Shown here piece by piece: positions 16,386 to 24,518 of a DNA stretch of 38,420 bases (positions are counted from its first letter, which is position 1; each line of letters begins with the position of its first letter). The notes under the pieces are model-generated. The model had not been told where the DNA came from, searched no databases, and worked only from the letters and a program-made list of their open reading frames with translations. Both the position numbers and the translations under genes were made by a program. The DNA lies in assembly GCA_900316985.1 (NCBI GenBank), contig ONFE01000042.1, positions 1-38,420 on the forward strand. Direction: 5' to 3'. This DNA comes from an uncultured Prevotellaceae bacterium. GTDB lineage: Bacteria > Bacteroidota > Bacteroidia > Bacteroidales > Bacteroidaceae.

Positions 16386-16546
16386 GCGAACAGACGAACA
16401 GTTGAACAGTTTTTATTTTTCAATTCCCAAAATTTCGACATTAAATAGTAGTTATATATATAATTATAATTATATATATAACTAACTTTTCTAAGAACAT
16501 TTTTTCTACCCGAAATACGAAACTGTTCAACTGTTCGTTCGTTTGC
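16386..16546. repeat. nested palindrome: 36-bp perfect AT palindrome inside 27-bp inverted arms
   Basis: A perfect 36-base palindrome, made almost only of A and T with a single G/C pair near each end, spans 16449-16484. It is framed by 27-base inverted arms at 16386-16412 and 16520-16546 that match at 24 positions. Both structures share nearly the same centre (16466), so single strands could fold into one 160-base hairpin. The left arm contains three tandem 8-base units CGAACAGA, CGAACAGT, TGAACAGT. No target-site duplication is visible at the edges. Confidence 0.85.
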
Positions 16547-16585
16547 TCATGCGTTTTCAGCATGTTGAATTGAATGGCCCGAAAA

Positions 16586-16617
16586 TTTGGTGGTCTCGGA
16601 AAAAATTGCTAATATTG
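16586..16617 (+). promoter_or_regulatory. candidate promoter for paaK
   Basis: TTTG at 16586-16589 and TAATATTG at 16610-16617, 20 bases apart, match the Bacteroidetes consensus with one mismatch. The -7 element ends 39 bases before the paaK start. Confidence 0.5.
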
Positions 16618-16656
16618 CACCCGAAATCGTAAAATGAACATTCTTAAAGAACAGAA

Positions 16657-17994
16657 ATGAACAAAGAAAACTATCCTACCGGTGCCGAACACGGCGAATA
16701 TTGGCAGCCGGAACTGGAGACCATGCCCCGCGAGCAATTGGAGCAACTTCAGGTGAAAAAACTCAAGAAAACCATCGAGATTGCCCTCAAGAGTGACCTC
16801 TATGGGAAAAGGCTGGGTGAACTCGGTCTCACCCCTGACGATTTCAATTCAGTAAGCGACATTCGCAAGATTCCATTTACAACGAAGGCTGATCTGCGCG
16901 ACAACTATCCCTTCGGGCTTGTAGGTGGCAACATGGATAATGCCGTACGTATCCATTCATCGAGTGGAACGACCGGCCATCCCACGGTGGTGGCCTATTC
17001 CCAGCATGATATCGACTCATGGGCCAACATGGTTGCGCGAGATATGTATATGGTGGGCTGCCGCAATTCCGATTTCTTCCAGAACTCCAGCGGTTACGGT
17101 ATGTTCACGGGCGGACTTGGCTTCCAGTACGGAGCTGAGCGCCTGGGCGCAACAACGATTCCTGCCGCTGCCGGAAACTCAAAGCGTCAGATTATGTTCA
17201 TCAAGGATTTCGGTACCACCTGCCTGCACGCCATTCCCTCGTATGCCATCCGCCTGGCAGAGGTGTTCCGCGATGAAGGCGTTGATCCCAAGTCAACCAA
17301 ACTGCGCACCCTCTTCATTGGAGCTGAGCCTCATACTGACGAGCAGCGCCGCCGTATTGAGAGACTGCTGGGCGTGAAGGCCTACAATTCATTCGGAATG
17401 ACTGAGATGAATGGTCCCGGTGTGGCCTTTGAGTGCAAGTATCAGAACGGTATGCATATCTGGGAGGATAACTACATTGTTGAGATTGTAGACCCCGACA
17501 CGCTGGAGCCTGTTCCCGACGGTCAAATGGGTGAGATGGTGCTCACCACACTCGACCGCGACATGATGCCTATTCTGAGATACCGCACACGCGACCTGAC
17601 TCGTATCATCACGGGTGTGTGCCCCTGCGGACGTACCCATCGCCGTATTGACCGTATCAAGGGCCGTACCGATGATATGTTCATCATCAAGGGCGTTAAT
17701 GTGTTCCCCATGCAGATTGAGAAGATTCTCGTGCAGTATCCCGGATTGGGAAGCAACTATCTTATCACGCTCTCCACGGAGGATGACAACGATATCATGA
17801 CGGTTGAGGTGGAGCTCGATTCGATGGACACGGATATCTATCCCGAACTTCAGAAGATGACAAAGGACATCCAGCGTTCGCTGAAAGACGAGATCCTGCT
17901 CACCCCGCGCGTGAAGTTGGTCAAGAAAGGTTCACTGCCTGTCAGCGAAGGTAAGGCTGTACGCGTGAAGGACCTTCGTGAAGGACGCGGTTGA
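16657..17994 (+). CDS. paaK: phenylacetate-CoA ligase family protein
   Basis: An AMP-forming acyl-CoA ligase of 445 residues, the usual PaaK length. The P-loop HSSSGTTGHPT lies at residues 100-110; FGMTEMNGPG and RYRTRDLTRI follow, with CPCGRTHRRIDRIKGRTDDMFIIKG marking the hinge to the small C-terminal domain (given here as adjoining motifs CPCGRTH and GRTDDMFIIKG). In anaerobic Bacteroidetes such enzymes interconvert aryl acetates and their CoA esters, often beside indolepyruvate ferredoxin oxidoreductase. No such partner and no other phenylacetate gene is present; only a DUF3256 gene follows, 18 bases on. Substrate is therefore inferred from the family. Confidence 0.9.
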   Translation: MNKENYPTGAEHGEYWQPELETMPREQLEQLQVKKLKKTIEIALKSDLYGKRLGELGLTPDDFNSVSDIRKIPFTTKADLRDNYPFGLVGGNMDNAVRIHSSSGTTGHPTVVAYSQHDIDSWANMVARDMYMVGCRNSDFFQNSSGYGMFTGGLGFQYGAERLGATTIPAAAGNSKRQIMFIKDFGTTCLHAIPSYAIRLAEVFRDEGVDPKSTKLRTLFIGAEPHTDEQRRRIERLLGVKAYNSFGMTEMNGPGVAFECKYQNGMHIWEDNYIVEIVDPDTLEPVPDGQMGEMVLTTLDRDMMPILRYRTRDLTRIITGVCPCGRTHRRIDRIKGRTDDMFIIKGVNVFPMQIEKILVQYPGLGSNYLITLSTEDDNDIMTVEVELDSMDTDIYPELQKMTKDIQRSLKDEILLTPRVKLVKKGSLPVSEGKAVRVKDLREGRG

Positions 17995-18012
17995 TCATTA
18001 ATTGACAATTGA

Positions 18013-18681
18013 ATGTTTTTGAAAAGATTAAACATTATCGTTCTACTTGTCTGCGCTCCGATTTTGGTTGGGGCGCAGATATCTTTGCGTGACGCCTGGC
18101 TCTCCATGCCCGATGGAATGATTCCCTACCTGAACAAGAATCTCCGCTTGGAGCATCTTGACTTTGTGGATATGGGCGTGAAATCAGAAGTAAACCATCA
18201 GTTGAATGGAGTAAGTGTAATGGACACATTGACTGCTGATTACACACATGTCACGCTAAGCAATTCTTCAAGTCTTGAACTCCGTCTGCTGCCTGTGAAT
18301 GATTCCACGAAGATAATCTGCATGGTAAAGACATTCAAGGCTCCCGCTGAGGAATCGGAAATTCACTTTTATGATGTCAAATGGAATCAGTTGGCTGGTG
18401 GCTATGGTTTGGAGCAGATAAAAAATCAAGACAACACGGATGTGGATGTCCTCCTTTCCAACTTTATCCAGAAGCCTGATACCATGACATCTGAAAGGTT
18501 TGAAGAACTCAGCAAACTGATTGAGCCCGTGATGGTTTATGCTTCGTTTGATGTGGCCGAACCGATACTGACATTCAAATTGTCAATACCTTTGGCCACG
18601 CCTGATGATCGCGAACAAGTGAACTCCATTCTTCGGCCGAGAAGGTTCAAATGGGATGGAGGCCAGTTCCGTGAGATTTAA
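18013..18681 (+). CDS. DUF3256 family secreted protein
   Basis: A 222-residue protein with a signal peptide (hydrophobic IIVLLVCAPILVG, cleavage expected after VGAQ, near residue 22). The mature part starts SLRDAWLSMPDGMIPYLNKN, which fits DUF3256, a Bacteroidetes family of unknown function. The sequence is rich in alternating beta-type segments (VTLSNSSSLELRLLPV). No lipobox is present, so it is probably periplasmic. It follows paaK by 18 bases and is closed by an intrinsic terminator, so the two form one transcript; why a ligase and a periplasmic protein are paired is unknown. Confidence 0.75.
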   Translation: MFLKRLNIIVLLVCAPILVGAQISLRDAWLSMPDGMIPYLNKNLRLEHLDFVDMGVKSEVNHQLNGVSVMDTLTADYTHVTLSNSSSLELRLLPVNDSTKIICMVKTFKAPAEESEIHFYDVKWNQLAGGYGLEQIKNQDNTDVDVLLSNFIQKPDTMTSERFEELSKLIEPVMVYASFDVAEPILTFKLSIPLATPDDREQVNSILRPRRFKWDGGQFREI

Positions 18682-18691
18682 GGAAATGAAA

Positions 18692-18723
18692 GATTGGTTG
18701 TCGCAAGGCAATCAATTTTTTTT
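18692..18723 (+). terminator. intrinsic terminator of paaK-DUF3256
   Basis: GATTG (18692-18696) pairs with CAATC (18709-18713), with an inner TTG/CAA pair around a TCG loop. Eight T follow at 18716-18723. It lies 11 bases after the DUF3256 stop. Confidence 0.7.
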
Positions 18724-18754
18724 GAGTGCGGTTTGTTAATTTGGTTGGAATAAT

Positions 18755-18785
18755 TTTGTCGTGTCGGATAAAATTAGTACTTTTG
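18755..18785 (+). promoter_or_regulatory. consensus Bacteroidetes promoter of the nucleoside transporter operon
   Basis: TTTG at 18755-18758, a 19-base spacer and TACTTTTG at 18778-18785 match the consensus exactly. The gene starts 26 bases later, so the leader is short. It probably drives the genes from 18812 to 24431. Confidence 0.85.
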
Positions 18786-18811
18786 TATCAAAATAACAAC
18801 AACTGAAGAAT

Positions 18812-20131
18812 ATGAACCTAAAAGTCCGTTTAGCATTAATGAATTTCCTCGAATTTGCCGTTTGGGGAGCGTATCTTACATGTATGGGTAATTATCTGGG
18901 AACAGCCGGTCTCGGCGCTCAGATATCGTGGTTTTATGCCATTCAAGGCATCGTGTCAATCTTCATGCCTACGCTGATGGGCATTGTAGCCGACAAGTAC
19001 ATTCAGCCGCAGCGCGTGCTTGGCCTTTGTCACCTGCTGGCCGGAGGCTTCATGCTCGGCTGCTGGTGGATGGGACTACAGGCTGGCTTTGGCAACGAAC
19101 TGCCCAACAAGACCGCCTTCATCGCGATGTACACGCTGAGTGTGGCTTTCTTCATGCCTACGATTGCACTTTCAAACACCACGGCCTTCACCATTTTGAA
19201 GAACAACGGACTGGATACCGTCAAAGATTTCCCGCCCATTCGTGTGTTGGGTACGGTTGGTTTCATCGTGACGATGTGGTTTGTGAACTGTGCCGTTTGG
19301 GAAGACGGAGCTTTCTCGTTCACGCTTGCCGAGAACGCCCATAAGTTCCAGTACACATACATGCAATTCTTCGTTTCGGGCCTGCTGAGCCTCGTGCTCT
19401 TTGCCTATTGCTTCACGCTTCCTGAGTGTAAGCTGGAGAAGAAACAGCAGGCAACCTCCTTGGCAGAGACTTTCGGCCTGAACGCCTTCAAACTGTTCAA
19501 GACCAAGAAAATGGCCCTGTTCTTCATCTTCTCAGCACTTTTGGGAATGTGCCTGCAGGTGACCAACGGCTATGCAGGTCCTTTCATCACGAGTTTCAAG
19601 GGAAGTGCGGAATTTGCCCAGACATTTGCGGCCAACAACGCCACGCTTCTCACATCTATCTCCCAGATCAGCGAAGCACTCTGTATTCTGATGATTCCTT
19701 TCTTCCTGAAGCGTTTCGGCATCAAGGGTGTGATGCTCATGTCGATGTTCGCATGGGTGTTCCGCTTCGGCTTCTTCGGTGTAGGCAATCCAGCCATGCC
19801 GGGCGTGCTACTCTTCATCCTTTCATGTATCGTGTACGGAGTGGCATTCGATTTCTTCAACGTCTCGGGCGGTATCTTCGTGGATCTGGAATGCGAGCCG
19901 TCTGTGAAAGCATCCGCACAGGGTTTGTTCATGATGATGACAAATGGTATCGGTGCTACGTTCGGCACGTTGGCAGCCGGTGAGATTGTGAACCATTATT
20001 GCCAATGGGAGAACGGCTATCTGCTGGGTAACTGGCAGACTTGCTGGTTCATTTTTGCAGGCTTCGCATTGGTGGTTGCCGTTGCCTTTGCGCTCATGTT
20101 CAACCCCGACAAGAATAAGCAGGCAGCTTAA
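18812..20131 (+). CDS. nucleoside:H+ symporter family MFS transporter
   Basis: A 439-residue inner-membrane protein with about twelve hydrophobic segments, of the NupG/XapB nucleoside permease family. The N-terminal MNFLEFAVWGAYLTCMGNYL, the FPPIRVLGTVGFIVTMW segment and the VFRFGFFGVGNP and FDFFNVSGGIFVDLE regions in the second half are recognisable. It takes up nucleosides by proton symport. It heads a probable operon from a consensus promoter, 15 bases ahead of the bifunctional nuclease gene. Family assignment is strong; exact nucleoside preference cannot be read. Confidence 0.88.
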   Translation: MNLKVRLALMNFLEFAVWGAYLTCMGNYLGTAGLGAQISWFYAIQGIVSIFMPTLMGIVADKYIQPQRVLGLCHLLAGGFMLGCWWMGLQAGFGNELPNKTAFIAMYTLSVAFFMPTIALSNTTAFTILKNNGLDTVKDFPPIRVLGTVGFIVTMWFVNCAVWEDGAFSFTLAENAHKFQYTYMQFFVSGLLSLVLFAYCFTLPECKLEKKQQATSLAETFGLNAFKLFKTKKMALFFIFSALLGMCLQVTNGYAGPFITSFKGSAEFAQTFAANNATLLTSISQISEALCILMIPFFLKRFGIKGVMLMSMFAWVFRFGFFGVGNPAMPGVLLFILSCIVYGVAFDFFNVSGGIFVDLECEPSVKASAQGLFMMMTNGIGATFGTLAAGEIVNHYCQWENGYLLGNWQTCWFIFAGFALVVAVAFALMFNPDKNKQAA

Positions 20132-20146
20132 TAGAGTGATAGCGGT

Positions 20147-20695
20147 ATGATGTCGAAAGTTAAGTTGAAGTTCCATAATGTCGGTGAGATCGTTGGAAGT
20201 GACGAGCTTGCCATAATCACGCTGGCCGACGAGCCTCAGGAGCGCATGATTACCATTGTGTGCGACAAGGCCATGGCAGTCCAGTTGGAGCTTCGTGCCA
20301 AGCAGATCCCCATCACCCGCATAATGCTCCCCGAGGTGCTTGCCGGCATTCTCAAGGACCAGGCTGGCATCATGATGGATATCCTTATTACCGACATTAT
20401 CGAAGGCCAATACCGCACTTTGCTATACAACCGGGTGACTCTCGAGACCGTGCCTATCCGTGCCAGCGATGCCGTACTCCTATCTGTAGCTGCACGTATT
20501 CCTATTTATATGGAATCATCGTTGATGGACCGTCAGAGTGTTCGTTTCTCTGGATTGTCCCACGCTATTTCCATGCCTGTGAACACCTTGAGTACCGAGA
20601 TGCTTGACAAGGCTTTGCAGAAGGCCGTGGATGACGAGAACTACGAACTGGCTTCCCATCTGCGCGATGAAAAGAAACGAAGGGAAAAGAAATGA
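20147..20695 (+). CDS. bifunctional nuclease (DUF151) family protein with C-terminal UVR motif
   Basis: The first 130 residues form the BFN/DUF151 domain, with RMITIVCDKAMAVQLELRAK and LPEVLAGILKDQAGIMMDIL. The last 35 residues (MLDKALQKAVDDENYELASHLRDEKKRRE) match a UVR motif, described here by its ends ALQKAVDDENYE and LASHLRDEKKR, the same hairpin that mediates UvrB-UvrC contact. Members of the family cleave RNA and DNA or act in stress responses. At 182 residues it has normal length. ATGATG gives two adjacent starts; I use the first. It overlaps rsmE by four bases. Confidence 0.88.
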   Translation: MMSKVKLKFHNVGEIVGSDELAIITLADEPQERMITIVCDKAMAVQLELRAKQIPITRIMLPEVLAGILKDQAGIMMDILITDIIEGQYRTLLYNRVTLETVPIRASDAVLLSVAARIPIYMESSLMDRQSVRFSGLSHAISMPVNTLSTEMLDKALQKAVDDENYELASHLRDEKKRREKK

Positions 20696-21399
20696 AGGAA
20701 GCCCGCTATTTCTTTGTGCCTAAGGCCAATACCCAGACTGAACTCCCGCAGGATGAAGCTTCACATGCCTTGCGGGTTCTACGCTTGCAGACTGGAGATG
20801 AACTATTCCTGATGGATGGGGAAGGGGTGTTCTATCGGGCAGAAGTAGCGATGACTTCCAACAAACATTGCCATTACAACATCCTTGAAAAGCTGCCTCA
20901 GGAGAAGACTTGGAACGGGCATATCCACCTGGCCATGGCTCCTACGAAAATGATGGAGCGGGTTGAATGGATGGCAGAGAAGGCTACGGAAATAGGATTC
21001 GATGAACTCTCATTCCTGAATTGCCAATTTTCTGAACGCAGGGTGGAGAAGATAGTGGTTTCAGCCATGAAGCAGAGTCGCAAGGCCTGGCTGCCTCAGG
21101 TCAACGATATGATAACCTTCAAAGATTTCATCCATAAAGAGCGCAAGGGACGAAAGTTTATTGCCCATTGCTATGATGAGATTGAGAAGAAAGACCTTTT
21201 CGAGGAATTGACAGGTCTGGAAGCGGATGAGGAAGAAGTAACCGTGCTGATCGGCCCTGAAGGTGACTTCTCCATCGATGAGGTCCGTGAGGCATTGGAC
21301 AACGGGTATGAGAGTATTTCATTGGGAAAATCCCGGCTGAGGACTGAAACTGCCGCCTTGGCCGCCGTGATGATGATGCAGTTGAAATTGAGAAAATGA
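20692..21399 (+). CDS. rsmE: 16S rRNA m3U1498 methyltransferase
   Basis: Methylates N3 of U1498 in 16S rRNA. It is a SPOUT enzyme of 235 residues with an N-terminal PUA-like domain (ALRVLRLQTGDELFLMDGEG) and a C-terminal trefoil knot carrying VLIGPEGDFSIDEV and SLGKSRLRTETAAL, the SAM-binding signature. The KMMERVEWMAEKATEIG segment is also typical. Coupled by a four-base overlap to the bifunctional nuclease gene; the lipoprotein gene follows six bases after its stop. Confidence 0.95.
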   Translation: MKEARYFFVPKANTQTELPQDEASHALRVLRLQTGDELFLMDGEGVFYRAEVAMTSNKHCHYNILEKLPQEKTWNGHIHLAMAPTKMMERVEWMAEKATEIGFDELSFLNCQFSERRVEKIVVSAMKQSRKAWLPQVNDMITFKDFIHKERKGRKFIAHCYDEIEKKDLFEELTGLEADEEEVTVLIGPEGDFSIDEVREALDNGYESISLGKSRLRTETAALAAVMMMQLKLRK

Positions 21400-21405
21400 G
21401 CTATT

Positions 21406-22563
21406 TTGAAAATGAGAAATTATATAGAAGAAAAGGTGAAAAAGATTGTTTTTACGGGTCTGATGCTGATGGTCTTGCTCTTTGCTTCCTGCAAGGGTGA
21501 CAGTTATATGAATGCCATCCCTGACAATGTGGTGGCCTTGATGGCCGTGGATGCCGGGAAATCCGGTCTTTCCATCAAAGAGGAAGGCATTGATACGACA
21601 CAGAAAGTATATCTTTTCGAGACTGCAGACGGAACTTTGGGTATGGCCGCCCAGTATAAAGGGGAGGCACGTGGTTTCAAAACGATTGCCGACAAGTGGG
21701 TTTGCGGCTATGACGATGGGAAGATGGTGATTCTCGGACCAGTGCTTCCCGCCCAGTTTGAGGAGACCAAACAACGCATCCAACGGATGTTGGAACAGAA
21801 AGAAGATGAGAGTATCGTGGGAACGCCTTTGCTTTCACGTGTCGACTCACTTATATCGCCAATGGCTATGGTGGCACAGGCAGAAGCCATTCCCGAACAG
21901 TTTGCTGCTCTATTTACCCTATGTGCTCCTGGTAATGCCGACCCTTCTTTGGTTTATCTGGCAGCAAAGATGGAACTGAAGGACGGTGTCTTGCAGGTGA
22001 ATGGTTCCAATTTCTCCTTCAACAAGGGGGTACAGGCCGCCATGGATGAATCCAGTAAGGTCTTCCGCCCGCTCAAAGGCGTCTATGACAAGATGGGGGA
22101 AGAACATCTGTTCGCTGTCCTGATGAATGTGGACGGCAACCAACTGCTTCCTTTGATGCAACAGAACAAGAGTCTGCAGGCCTTGCTGGCAGGCATGAAT
22201 GCTGCCGTTGACATGGACAACATCATCCGTTCGGTAGATGGTGAAATGGCCCTGATGCTGAAGAACGGGAATATGGATATGACCATGCGAGCCCAATTGG
22301 GCAAGCGCGATTTCATCAAAGACATAGCTTATTGGAAGTTGTCATGTCCTCCGGGATCTCGAATCGTTGACCAGGGCAAGGACAAATGGCTCTATGAAAG
22401 CGGAGACATGCAGTTCCTTTTCGAGGTGACTTCCGATAATGAATTCATCGGGCAACTCACCCATCAGCAGAAAGGCGGCGAGGATTTCGTAAAGTCAGCT
22501 TTGGAGATGATCAGTCCGTTTACGGGAGAACTGAAGTCAATCGTCTATCGGATTGAAAAATAG
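21406..22563 (+). CDS. DUF4836-like lipoprotein
   Basis: A 385-residue lipoprotein: hydrophobic segment FTGLMLMVLL and lipobox FASC with the acylated cysteine at residue 29. The mature sequence opens SYMNAIPDNVVALMAVDAGKS, resembling DUF4836 proteins of Bacteroidetes, whose function is unknown. Internal MFKNGN-type beta repeats (MALMLKNGNMDM) suggest an extended beta-rich fold. It sits between rsmE (six bases) and an ABC ATPase (23 bases), so it may be the lipoprotein component of the ABC system encoded next. The exact start is uncertain: a second Met lies two codons in. Confidence 0.7.
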   Translation: MKMRNYIEEKVKKIVFTGLMLMVLLFASCKGDSYMNAIPDNVVALMAVDAGKSGLSIKEEGIDTTQKVYLFETADGTLGMAAQYKGEARGFKTIADKWVCGYDDGKMVILGPVLPAQFEETKQRIQRMLEQKEDESIVGTPLLSRVDSLISPMAMVAQAEAIPEQFAALFTLCAPGNADPSLVYLAAKMELKDGVLQVNGSNFSFNKGVQAAMDESSKVFRPLKGVYDKMGEEHLFAVLMNVDGNQLLPLMQQNKSLQALLAGMNAAVDMDNIIRSVDGEMALMLKNGNMDMTMRAQLGKRDFIKDIAYWKLSCPPGSRIVDQGKDKWLYESGDMQFLFEVTSDNEFIGQLTHQQKGGEDFVKSALEMISPFTGELKSIVYRIEK

Positions 22564-22586
22564 AATTGAAGAAATGATTATTTGTC

Positions 22587-23231
22587 ATGAACAGCATACA
22601 TTTTAAATATGTGATTCCCCAGGTGTTTGCTTCGCGCGAACAGCAGGATTCTGAAATCTGGCAGCAGGATGTCGTCTTTGAGAAAGACCGCGTCTATCTG
22701 GTGGAAGCCGATAGCGGAAAGGGCAAGAGTACCTTCTGCAGTTATATTCAGGGCTATCGTAATGACTTTAGCGGTCAGTTGCTCTTTGATGATGTCGATG
22801 TGAGGTCGCTGAAAGTTAAGGACTGGGTGGTCATACGCGAACGTCATATCTCCTTGCTTTTCCAGGAACTCCGTTTGTTCCCTGAGTTGACGGCCATGGA
22901 GAATGTGGAAATCAAGAACAAGCTCACGGGCTTCAAGTCAAGAGCCCAAATCGATGAATGGTTCGACATGCTGGGTATCAGCGACAAGCGGGATGCTAAG
23001 GTGGGCAGGATGTCGTTCGGCCAACAGCAGCGTGTGGCCATGATACGAGCCTTGGTGCAGCCCTTCGATTTCATCCTTGCCGATGAGCCCATCAGTCATT
23101 TGGATGACAGTAACTCGGATATCATGGGTAAGATCTTGATGGAAGAGGCAAAGATGCAGGGTGCCGGCGTCATTATCACCAGTATTGGCAAGCACATGAA
23201 CCTGGATTATGACAAAATCATTAAATTGTAA
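22587..23231 (+). CDS. ABC transporter ATPase, LolD/MacB-like with degenerate motifs
   Basis: A 214-residue ATPase that pairs with the next gene's permease. Walker A is ADSGKGKST (41-49), with alanine where the first glycine is normal. The Q-loop LFQE (residue 93), signature MSFGQQQR (142-149; LSGGQ is standard) and Walker B FILADEP (162-168) are recognisable, and HLDD gives the D-loop. The switch histidine is displaced: IITSIGKH (196-203) replaces the usual VTHD. These changes are consistent with slow or regulated ATPase cycling, as in mechanotransmission-type ABC proteins. It probably extracts or moves an envelope component together with the DUF4836 lipoprotein. Confidence 0.85.
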   Translation: MNSIHFKYVIPQVFASREQQDSEIWQQDVVFEKDRVYLVEADSGKGKSTFCSYIQGYRNDFSGQLLFDDVDVRSLKVKDWVVIRERHISLLFQELRLFPELTAMENVEIKNKLTGFKSRAQIDEWFDMLGISDKRDAKVGRMSFGQQQRVAMIRALVQPFDFILADEPISHLDDSNSDIMGKILMEEAKMQGAGVIITSIGKHMNLDYDKIIKL

Positions 23232-23243
23232 ATCACGCACAGG

Positions 23244-24431
23244 ATGGATTTAGTTTGGAAGCTGCTTCGTCAGCATATCAGCATAGGCCAGTTTATCGGC
23301 TTTTTCTTCGCCAATCTTTTTGGCATGCTCATCGTGTTGCTGGGCATTCAGTTCTATCACGATGTCGTCCCTGTCTTCACGGCCGAAGACTCTTTCATGA
23401 GCAGCGACTATGTAATCGTAAGCAAGAAGATTGGCATGGGAACGACCCTGAGCGGGCGCTCACATGATTTCTCGGCTTCAGAAGTGGAAACCCTTGGCCG
23501 TCAAGGATTTGTGCGTCGTATCGGGGCATTTGCCACGGCTCAATACAAGGTGGAAGCTAACATGGGCATCAATGGGAAGAGCATCCTGAACACCGAATTG
23601 CCTATCGAGAGCGTCCCTGATGAATTCATCGACGTACCCCTTAACAACTGGCAATACACGGAAGGCGAGAAGACCGTTCCTATCATCTTGCCGCGTTCCT
23701 ATATCAACATGTACAATTTCGGCTTTGCCCACAATCATCAGCTGCCGCGTATCAGCGACGGACTGATGGGGATGATTGACTTTCACCTTTATATTAAAGG
23801 AGAGGAGTTCAAGGGTAGGGTGATAGCATTCTCAAACCGACTGAACAGCATTCTCGTGCCCCAGAAGTTCATGGAATGGAGCAACGCCAAGTATGCACCA
23901 GAAGAACAGTCACGTCCTTCGCGCCTGCTTGTCGACATGGAGAATCCTACCGATGAGGCTGTCACCAAATACATGGAGAAGAACGGCTATGAGGTGGAAG
24001 ATGACAAACTACAGGCCGAGAAGACCACCTATTTCCTCCGTCTTATCGTATCGATGGTGATGGTCGTGGGATTGGTCATCAGCATCCTGAGTTTCTACAT
24101 CCTGATGCTGAGCATCTATCTCCTGGTTCAGAAGAATGCGGACAAACTTGAAAACCTTCTGCTCATCGGCTATTCACCCTCAAGGGTTGCCCGTCCCTAT
24201 CAGTTGCTGACCATCGGATTGAACGTGTTGGTGCTACTAATAGCCCTGGTCATCCTGTTCTTCGTGCGCCGCTATTACATGGAAATCATCAACACGCTTT
24301 TCCCGCAGACCACCACCAACGGCATGCTTCCCGCCTTCGTCATAGGAGGTGTGCTCTTCCTACTGGTAAGTATTCTTAACATATTTGCCATCCGTAGGAA
24401 AGTAATGAGTATCTGGAAGCGAAAAGATTAA
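23244..24431 (+). CDS. FtsX-like ABC transporter permease
   Basis: A 395-residue permease with the MacB/LolE topology: one membrane segment at the N-terminus (IGFFFANLFGMLIVLLGIQF), a periplasmic domain of about 220 residues, then three segments near 265-300, 325-350 and 363-385 (MVMVVGLVISILSFYILML; VLVLLIALVILFFV; FVIGGVLFLLVSILNIFAI). The FtsX signature region NADKLENLLLIGYSPSRVA lies in the cytoplasmic loop. It starts 12 bases after its ATPase and ends the operon; 87 AT-rich bases separate it from the TonB receptor. Substrate is unknown. Confidence 0.88.
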   Translation: MDLVWKLLRQHISIGQFIGFFFANLFGMLIVLLGIQFYHDVVPVFTAEDSFMSSDYVIVSKKIGMGTTLSGRSHDFSASEVETLGRQGFVRRIGAFATAQYKVEANMGINGKSILNTELPIESVPDEFIDVPLNNWQYTEGEKTVPIILPRSYINMYNFGFAHNHQLPRISDGLMGMIDFHLYIKGEEFKGRVIAFSNRLNSILVPQKFMEWSNAKYAPEEQSRPSRLLVDMENPTDEAVTKYMEKNGYEVEDDKLQAEKTTYFLRLIVSMVMVVGLVISILSFYILMLSIYLLVQKNADKLENLLLIGYSPSRVARPYQLLTIGLNVLVLLIALVILFFVRRYYMEIINTLFPQTTTNGMLPAFVIGGVLFLLVSILNIFAIRRKVMSIWKRKD

Positions 24432-24473
24432 AAAATAATTCGGAAGACATAAGGTTTATTAGAGTTTTTTGCG

Positions 24474-24481
24474 TATCTTTG
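24474..24481 (+). promoter_or_regulatory. promoter -7 element for the TonB receptor
   Basis: TATCTTTG fits TAnnTTTG, 37 bases before the start. No good TTTG lies 19-21 bases upstream, so a regulator may be needed, or the match may be partial. Confidence 0.45.
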
Positions 24482-24518
24482 CATCATAATTAACTTATTA
24501 ATTTAATTATTACTAAAC

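Noticed and set aside
16386-16546. Insertion sequence or integron site
   Set aside because: No transposase frame fits inside 160 bases and no target duplication is visible; a miniature element remains possible and is kept as a finding.
16151-16656. tRNA or other known small RNA gene in the long divergent gap
   Set aside because: No cloverleaf, T-loop consensus or CCA end was found on either strand.
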